From: Portunus trituberculatus
Lineage: Eukaryota > Arthropoda > Malacostraca > Decapoda > Portunidae
Length of the DNA stretch: 64,000 nt
Reading direction: 5' to 3'
NCBI RefSeq assembly: GCF_017591435.1
Contig: NC_059304.1
Location: 25,275,638 to 25,339,637, forward strand
In this document: piece by piece, positions 34,444 to 64,000 of the stretch
Layout: each line of letters begins with the position of its first letter
Position numbering within the stretch: the stretch's first letter is position 1
Made by a program: the position numbers and the translations under genes
Notes under the pieces: model-generated
The model's input: the letters and a program-made list of their open reading frames with translations, nothing else
Database searches by the model: none
Told to the model about the DNA's origin: nothing

Positions 34444-36012
34444 GATAGCTACAGTGTGCTATGTATGTAAATTTCATGATGAATAAACCAATCTATTTTC
34501 AAAGATTTGTATTTGAATTAAAAAGCTACAATTGTACTAGGCCATTTTCAGGAGAAATATAATCAATTTATTTTCAAATTTTAATCTGAATAAAAAGTAG
34601 ATAAACTACAATAATTTGTGCTAAGTAGATTTCAAAATAAATTAATAGAATGAATTTATTTTCACTTATTTGAAGATAATTTTTGTTGTTATAAGATGAA
34701 AGATTGCATGAATAAAGTATACGAAAACTAAATATTACTTCATTCCTAGAGGTAGCAGATGGTGAGCAGTGAATGAGTATTTCAGTGAGTTGGCAGATAG
34801 TTGTTGCAGTGGTGAGCAAACTGATGGACAGATAGTTGTTGTAGTGGGGAGGAGGATGTCTAGATAAACCACTAAGCACAGTACATACAGTAATAAACAG
34901 TAGGAAATTTACATATAACTTATGTTCATCTATTTCTATCTGTACAGTAGGCTACACTATTTCTACATATCCTAATATAAAGTAAAAGTTTCTTCTATGT
35001 CTTGTATATCAAAACACACCACTTATATTTGTAACAAGGTAGGGAGCATGGAATTACTCACCATGAGTTGCCAAACATCATTTCAAGATGTATGGGAGCA
35101 AAATATAGGTTGCCAAGTTTAAAATAGACTTCACATCATATGATGCAAGTTACATGCTGTTCATTACATGACATTTGTCACAGTTTATGGGCAAATAAAA
35201 AAAAAATCGGTACAAGTATTTTTTGATGAAGAATGAGATGAATGAAGATGATCAAGTACCTGTGATGCTATACTGCACAGTGAACCAGAGCATTTACAGC
35301 TCTTCAGAAGTACAAATAAGTAAAAATAAGTCTCTGATGAAGACACATCTTAAGCAGCCAATCGGAGGCAAGTAAATATATAGTGTTTTGATTGGCTTCT
35401 AGTAAGACTTCAGTCAAAGTATTCCCTCAACCAATGTCACAATCTATCTTGTATTTCATCAAATATATTGGTAAATTTTTCTGTGATAAAGTGAGATTTC
35501 TTAAGTTGTAGAAACAGATTGCAATGGAGAGAGAAAAAAAAAAAAAGTGTAACAGAGAACCAAAGATAATTGAAGTGCAAAAAAACTGGGATCTACTGTG
35601 CACGCTTCTCAAAAACTTGCCTTGAATGTTGTTAAAATAAAAAAAAAAAAAAAAATCAAACCATTTTTTTCCATTTGTCTTAAAAGTAACATTAAAAAAA
35701 ATCTAAGTATACAACAAAACATAAGTAAAGCAGTAAGAATTTTTCAGATAACTAAAAATATTTGTGTTCTACTCTATTCTATCTCTCTCTGATGCCTCAC
35801 TCCCTTTAGGATTTCCCTCATGGAGGTGATCAAGACAGAATAGGTTCCACCTCTTCATAATCAAAAATCCACTCTAGACTGTCAAGCACTTGGTTTCTAC
35901 TACTACATATTTCTTTCACACATGTACTTCTTTACCTATCATTTCACTTTCCAGCTGGCATTCCACTCATATCATACCAGACAAGTTAAAGCTCCTGAGC
36001 AGAACAACTCAC
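34444..36012. other. AT-rich sequence with no recognised gene
   Basis: Short open frames on both strands with no family resemblance, and several A/T runs. It lies 3' of the last TBCCD1 exon found, so it is probably intron. I looked here for the next exon and did not find one. Confidence 0.5.
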
Positions 36013-57074
<21,062 letters not shown>

Positions 57075-57262
57075 GGTTGTTATGCGGAAGTGACACACAC
57101 CAAAAAACCTGCCAGGAAGAATGTACAACTTCAATATTGACATGACATAACAATACCCTAAAGGCCTAAACACTAGTATTTTCAAAGAAAAAATAGACCA
57201 ACTGTTCAGTTACAAATTAAATAACTCAGTTACATTTTTCTTTCTCATATGGTTACTAAATT

Positions 57263-58180
<918 letters not shown>

Positions 58181-59098
58181 TATCCATTATAGCAGGCAAT
58201 AGAGGAGTGGAAACATAAATATCATGGTGAAAGCAACAAGCAAGCTAAAAGAGTCACAAGAAGAAGAAGAAGCGGCCGAGCCGCTGTGAGTCTCTGCCTC
58301 GTCTGTGGCCGATCTCATCTCTGCTTTATTTTTTTGATATTCCATGTAAGATTTCACTTTATGCATTACAAAACAATCCTTTCTTGGGGGCAAGGTTTAT
58401 AAAAAGCTAATAGAAATGTTGTTTTGTGAACATAAATGCATATATAAGACAGTAACACCACCTCCGGAGGTGGTTTTCCCAGCAACCTGAGAGCAACCTC
58501 ATCACCATCCCTCCAAGCGTTCATGGATGTCATTTCGCGGCAGGAGGTTGCTCTGACATTGTTAAAGAATCTTGGATCCAGCTCCCGCTCTTCTCATGCT
58601 TCATTTGCAGTCTGCCAGCATTGAGTACAGACGGAATCTCTTCAATCTGCCTATAATTCACCAAGCTGGCCCAAAAATGTCCTTCATCTTCTTCTGTATG
58701 TGGGGTTATTTTTGATAAGTGGATTTTTTATAAAGTGGAAAAGCTCAGAGGAAGATCGTGACTGACTGTGGTGTGAGTGGTGAAGGCAGTGATGCAGTGA
58801 GTGCTTTGTTTACATATTCTTTGTTTTGTTGTTTTCTCTTATTATTTCTTGCTTTCTCTTATTATTTCTTCTTTTTCCCCTTACTTTAATTACACTTCTA
58901 GTATTTAGAAGGGTAAATAATAAAAACATGTTAATTTAGCCAAATAAATAGAGTATTTTGTACAAATTTTTTTGGACCACATCCCGCATCCCCCTATTAT
59001 CTATTGTTTTTTATGAGAATTACATGTTTGTTTTACGCGAATTTTGATATACACGATGCCTCTTGGAATGCATCTATCACGTAAATCGAGATTACCTG
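58181..59098. mobile_element. Probable pogo-type element, right part
   Basis: The right edge, reverse-complemented, reads CAGGTAATCTCGATTTACGT next to TA, a pogo-type terminus. Inside is an 'ACCTCCGGAGGT' palindrome (58471-58482) and no complete transposase. The left terminus was not located, so the start is approximate. Confidence 0.4.
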
Positions 59099-59100
59099 TA

Positions 59101-60026
<926 letters not shown>

Positions 60027-60027
60027 A

Positions 60028-60932
60028 CAGTAAGTTCTCGGTTTATGTCAGAGTTACGTTCCTGAAACATGACGTAAGTCGATTTTGTACGTAACTCGAG
60101 TTTCAGTACATTTCAAAGCATATTATCGAGTTTTCAACCAATCATTGTTTATGGTCATTCAGGTAAGTTAAAGGTTATATTGTTATAATATTTACAACTA
60201 TGTAGGAATATGAAACACAAGCTTGTTTTTGTTGTTGATTAGGGCCACGAACGCGAAGGACTGCAGGTTGCCGAGAGGGGTGGACGCCTGAGGCCGCCAG
60301 GAGGGTGGGCAGGTCAAATGTTGTGACGCCCAGGGCAGACAGCTGGGAGCGTAGTGTAGTGCGGTGGGAGTAGAAGCGTGGGCAGCGGGGCAGGAAATGC
60401 AATAGGAAAGGGCAATAGGGATCAGCAGACAGGCGCAGACAGTGCAAGTCAGCTGCGAGTGTCGTGTGGCCCAGGCGAAGGCTCCGGAGTTGTTATTGTT
60501 GTGATGGGTGCGCGAACCCTCAAGGTCGTCTTCTTCCCTCCCTCACACACAGCTGCTGCCTCCCTTCTCATGTCTTTTAATTATGTCCACTTTTTCTTGT
60601 AGCATAATGGTTTTCCTTTTCTTAGCATCACTGCTGTCACTAAGAAGTTTTCTCTTTGGTGCCACTGAGCAAGATACTAGGAACTTGAGTCAGTAAACGC
60701 AGAAGTAGGATAACACTCTTGCCAGGGGCGACGGTGTGGTGGAAGTGAGGCAGGGTGTTATTGTATTCAAGCGTGAGGCGGGCGGTGTGGCGGGCAACCA
60801 CCAACAATAACAATAAATCCCGCACTTTATGATTTATAAATGTTCAATTTTTTTAATCTTAAATTGCCTTATAGTGGACTGACGTAACTACGAGTTTGAC
60901 ATAACTCGAGACCGACGTAACCCGGGACTTTA

Positions 60933-60935
<3 letters not shown>
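60028..60935. mobile_element. pogo-type MITE between (TA)n tracts, carrying a LINE piece
   Basis: The left end CAGTAAGTTCTCGGTTTATG and the right end reverse-complemented CAGTAAAGTCCCGGGTTACG are imperfect inverted repeats. TA flanks both sides (60026-60027 and 60936-60937). Subterminal 'GTAACTCGAG' motifs recur in both ends. The interior includes a GC-rich minus-strand LINE piece. Confidence 0.75.
60238..60447 (-). pseudogene. LINE reverse transcriptase C-terminal tail captured in a MITE
   Basis: The minus frame reads 'PRCPRFYSHRTTLRSQLSAL' and 'GVTTFDLPTLLAASGVHPSR'. This resembles the C-terminal region, after the Cys/His knuckle, of Jockey-type LINE polyproteins. No other LINE sequence surrounds it, so it appears to be a captured fragment. 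Confidence 0.6.

Positions 60936-61006
<71 letters not shown>
60936..61006. repeat. (TA)n microsatellite
   Basis: About 35 TA units between the MITE and Tigger-type element B. Confidence 0.97.
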
Positions 61007-61011
<5 letters not shown>

Positions 61012-61273
61012 CTTCGAGATACAAACGCTCCAACATACAATTTTTTTTATATACAACGAAAAATTTCATATAACTTACGCTTCGAAATACGAGGATATTT
61101 TTAAGATACGAATAGCCATCGGTAGGTGGCGCATCGGTCACTCGGCTACCTGCGTCACCCGAACATTCAGTTCATGTTGTGTATCGTTGTTCATCCTTTG
61201 TGTATGTATGTGTCTGTGCTCCTTGGCAGTGTGTATTTTTTTTTAAGTTTTGTGAACTCAAGACCTCGTGATC

Positions 61274-61806
61274 ATGGGTTCCAAAAGTAAAAATAAGAAG
61301 GCTGAAAAGAAGAAAATTAGAAGAGTCCCGCAATGGATATGTAACACAAGATAATTGCAAAATATGAACGTGGTGTGCGTATCTGTGACTTGGCCCTGTG
61401 CAGTAACGCTAGTAGTAACTGTAAAGTCAAACCATTGTTGGTGTATCATTCTGAGAACCCCAGGGCTTTTAAAGCATCTAAGGTGTTAAAAGAGAAACTC
61501 CAGGTCATGTGGTGTGCCAATAGTAAGGCATGGGTAACTCGCCAATTCCTCCTCCGTACTACATATACGAAGTTCTATCATAGAGTCAGTAAGTACGAAT
61601 GCAAATTGAGAGTTTTCACTTGCACTAACTCAGCAGGTTTGGCGAGAAACACACAAAATAGCCTGTATTCACATACTGATTACACTTGGAAATTCAATAA
61701 ACGAGTGAGTGCAAATGAAGTTCTGCCCACAAGCAACTCTTCCTCTTTGCAATGCAAAATTCCAGAAGTCTCTAGATGCTATGGTTCCCAAAATATCACA
61801 GGTTGA
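61274..61806 (+). pseudogene. Tigger-type transposase with fused N- and C-terminal parts (copy B)
   Basis: Same deletion structure as copy A: N-terminal 'MGSKSKNKKAEKKKIRRVPQ', then 'KVKPLLVYHSENPRAFKASK' and 'VMWCANSKAWVTRQF'. The frame continues to 'LQCKIPEVSRCYGSQNITG' and stops at 61806. Because A and B share the deletion point, they descend from one already deleted element. Confidence 0.75.
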
Positions 61807-61891
61807 ATGAGGTAGTATCATCGGTGTTTGTGGCCTTGCGTCCGATCAGGTTTAGTGACCTTGGCTAAAGTGATAGAAAACAGGCCTCTTG

Positions 61892-61894
<3 letters not shown>

Positions 61895-61961
<67 letters not shown>
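61895..61961. repeat. (CT)n microsatellite inside Tigger-type element B
   Basis: About 33 CT units. Confidence 0.97.
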
Positions 61962-61965
<4 letters not shown>

Positions 61966-62546
61966 CTGTCGCCTGTTCTGATACCAGTCTCATTCAAATG
62001 TTGTCTCCCCGCTACATGGTGAGAGACCCGAGGTGTACAAGTAAGGCGCGCAGGAGAGGTGGCAGAATGGGACACCATGAAATCATTGTCGCTACCACCA
62101 TCCATCCATCATGGGAGCTGGTGACACAGTGACGTATAGCATATGTTTACTCTTGATGAGTGTTGCCAGCTCACAAACAAAGAAGATGAGAAGAAAATAG
62201 CCAAAAAATATAGCCCCAAAACGCCTAAATGTCTATTGACGTGCCCCGAGTCTTGCGTGATGAACGTCTATCGACATGTCCTAAGTTTCGCAGATTAAGT
62301 TGTTATTTTGGGCAATATAGTACATTTATATCATGCATATAATAAACATTGTATTTATCTTATATTAAATCTATATTTGGTTGGTATTTAAAGCATGTTA
62401 ATTTTTTGGGGGGTAAATTCATTTCACTAGAACAAATTAATTCTATTTCCATTAATTTCTATGGGAAAAATTGATTTGATATACAATTTTTTTATATACA
62501 ATGATGGTCACGGAATTAATCAAATTCGTGTGTCGAAGTACCACTA

Positions 62547-62664
<118 letters not shown>

Positions 62665-62678
62665 ACAGTCAAACTGTG

Positions 62679-62791
62679 AAATCAGTCATTTCGTGAAATG
62701 ACTGATTTTCTTAGTCATTACATGTATTGCCTGCGGAGGCCAGTCAGTTCACGAAATGACTGAAAATTATAGCCATTTCATGAAACGACTG
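62679..62791. repeat. Three subterminal palindromes
   Basis: AAATCAGTCATTT, CGTG, AAATGACTGATTT (62679-62708) is perfect over 13-bp arms. Two imperfect versions follow: CAGTCAGTTCACGAAATGACTG and GCCATTTCATGAAACGACTG. They are candidate transposase-binding sites or hairpins. Confidence 0.7.
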
Positions 62792-63031
62792 AATTATTGT
62801 CATGCTTGTTACACTATATGGCTGTTTTGAATTAGGCAAAATGTGAACTAGTGGTTTGACGATGTGAACTAGCTGTTTGACGTCCATTGACAGCCATGAC
62901 GTCATTGACAGTGATACACCCACCAATACTAGTAAATCAGTCAGTTCAGCTCAGTCACACTGAGAGCACACACTAAACACTCAGCTCCGAGTCTCTTTGC
63001 TGATTCCAGTTGAATCCAGTTCCTTCACAAG

Positions 63032-64000
63032 ATGTCTGAAAGCATAGAGTTAAAATTTCGTGAAGAATTATATTCTAGGTATGAGAAGTGTCGCAAATAT
63101 CTCATTCCGAAAGAAGAATATTTCCAAATTATTGAGGACATTCGTACAACTAGTGAAAGGAAGAACACTAAGAGTCGCCATCAATACTACCTTCTGAGTA
63201 AATATGAAGTGCTACAGTGTGGTGATATTGAGAAACTTATTAAGAAACGACAAACCCCAGATGAAACACCAGTGTACTATGTCTCCATTGAAGACACTTA
63301 TGACATAGTTAAGAGGGCCCATGTTGCAACTGGGCACGGTGGTCGAGATAGAATGACTAGAGAACTCCAAGTGAAATACGCCAATATTCAGCGGGATACA
63401 GTTGAACTATTCAAATCGTTGTGTCAGGAATGCCAGAAAAAGAGAAAGCGACCAATGACAAAGGGAGTTGTGGTTAAACCTATTCTGACTAGTGAATTTT
63501 CATCACGTGGGCAGGTAGATCTTATTGACATGCAGTCTATGTCGTGTAGAACTTACAAATGGATTATGGTTTACCAAGACCACTTAACAAAGTTTTGCGT
63601 TCTGCGTCCACTCAAATCAAAGCGTGCAGCTGAAGTAGCATTCCAACTAGCTGATATTTTTCTTCTCTTGGGGGCTCCTGTAATTCTTCAATCAGACAAT
63701 GGTTCTGAGTTTACTGCTCAGATCATTACTGAACTGTGTTCCATGTGGCCTGAATTATCCATCGTTCATGGTAAGCCAAGACACCCACAGAGTCAAGGCT
63801 CTGTGGAGAGAGCAAATGGTGACATAAAGGACATGCTTGTTGCTTGGATGGCTGATAATAACTCAACGGACTGGGCAACGGGCATAAAATTTGTTCAATT
63901 CTCCAAGAATTCTGCCTATCACGCAGGGATCAAGAGGAGTCCATATGCTGCAATGTTTGGTGTGAATGCCAGAGTCGGACTGACATCAACATCACTTCCA
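63032..64000 (+). CDS. Ginger/KRBA2-like integrase, intact, runs off the window
   Basis: 323 codons without a stop, from the ATG at 63032 (CACAAGATGT). It shows an H2C2 zinc-binding motif (His97, His102, Cys131, Cys134: 'HVATGH' and 'CQEC'), then an integrase core with Asp163 in 'GQVDLIDMQS', Asp222 in 'LQSDNGSEF' and Glu259 in 'GSVERANGDIKD'. Spacing Asp222 to Glu259 leaves 36 residues between. 'KPRHPQSQG' precedes the Glu, as in retroviral and Ginger integrases. No reverse transcriptase or protease is seen upstream. The same fold occurs in KRBA2/SCAND3-type proteins. All catalytic residues are present, so the copy could be young or under selection. Confidence 0.85.
   Translation, partial: MSESIELKFREELYSRYEKCRKYLIPKEEYFQIIEDIRTTSERKNTKSRHQYYLLSKYEVLQCGDIEKLIKKRQTPDETPVYYVSIEDTYDIVKRAHVATGHGGRDRMTRELQVKYANIQRDTVELFKSLCQECQKKRKRPMTKGVVVKPILTSEFSSRGQVDLIDMQSMSCRTYKWIMVYQDHLTKFCVLRPLKSKRAAEVAFQLADIFLLLGAPVILQSDNGSEFTAQIITELCSMWPELSIVHGKPRHPQSQGSVERANGDIKDMLVAWMADNNSTDWATGIKFVQFSKNSAYHAGIKRSPYAAMFGVNARVGLTSTSLP

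Larger units (their letters stand above)
61007..62546 (+). mobile_element. Tigger-type element B (no SINE)
   Basis: It begins AATACTTCGAGATACAAACG and ends with 'GTCGAAGTACCACTA'. The outermost bases are lost in the flanking (TA)n and (TG)n. It closely matches element A, has the SINE site empty near 61193, and keeps an extra ~750 bp including a (CT)n tract (61895-61961). Confidence 0.75.

Noticed and set aside
35040..35160. Possible TBCCD1 exon with GTGAGT donor reading 'FAPIHLEMMFGNS' on minus
   Set aside because: No acceptor or phase match, and the resemblance to the TBCC C-terminal region is too short to trust.
58187..58393. Small Ser-rich protein with C-terminal hydrophobic segment (minus)
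   Set aside because: Lies within a probable pogo-type element, lacks family resemblance, and composition is driven by an AAG-repeat.

Overview
This window is animal nuclear DNA, most likely from a decapod crustacean. That is an inference from the AT-rich background, about twenty long dinucleotide tracts (one (GA)n run is about 348 bp), intron-containing coding sequence and the mixture of transposon families. There is no operon structure, rRNA, functional tRNA gene or CRISPR array.

The one host gene I can support is TBCCD1 (TBCC domain-containing protein 1) on the minus strand, from the start codon at 57074 to an exon ending at 36013. Nine coding exons were read directly from the sequence. 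All eight exon junctions agree in reading phase and each has a GT donor and an AG acceptor. Together they encode about 357 residues, the N-terminal two thirds of the protein and the entry into the TBCC beta-helix. The C-terminal exons were not found. The introns are filled with transposons and microsatellites.

Left part (1-26,970): mostly non-LTR retrotransposons (LINEs). LINE-A lies at 1-3160, followed by Tigger/pogo DNA-transposon remnants (3161-7235). Next comes a head-to-tail array of five minus-strand LINEs (7745-23503) of two related families (LINE-B, LINE-C), each junction lying in a (TG)n tract. The first array member carries an inverted core and a nested LINE-A copy. Three further plus-strand LINE pieces (25034-26878) end in the same AACTAGGTAAATAC tail followed by (AC)n or (GA)n.

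Middle (27,313-32,852): a DIRS-like tyrosine-recombinase retrotransposon on the minus strand, with inverted ends, an internal complementary region and a related empty site elsewhere in the window. It has a nested pogo element. A small hAT MITE with a perfect 8-bp target duplication lies at 33,941. A second DIRS-like element (about 41,490-48,740, minus) sits in a TBCCD1 intron. It is interrupted by a tRNA-derived SINE, a deleted PIF/Harbinger element and a 1.5-kb inverted-repeat element with a CATG target duplication.

Right part (53,557-64,000): a Tc1/mariner-like pseudogene element with a D-35-E spacing abuts an internally deleted Tigger element that holds a SINE. After LINE remnants comes a chain of inverted-repeat elements separated by (TA)n tracts. 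The window ends inside an uninterrupted 323-codon reading frame for a Ginger/KRBA2-type integrase with all catalytic residues present.

Nearly all transposon genes here are broken by single-base indels, stops or deletions. The integrase at the right edge and TBCCD1 are the only reading frames that look intact. Clade names for LINEs are kept broad because no phylogeny could be run.
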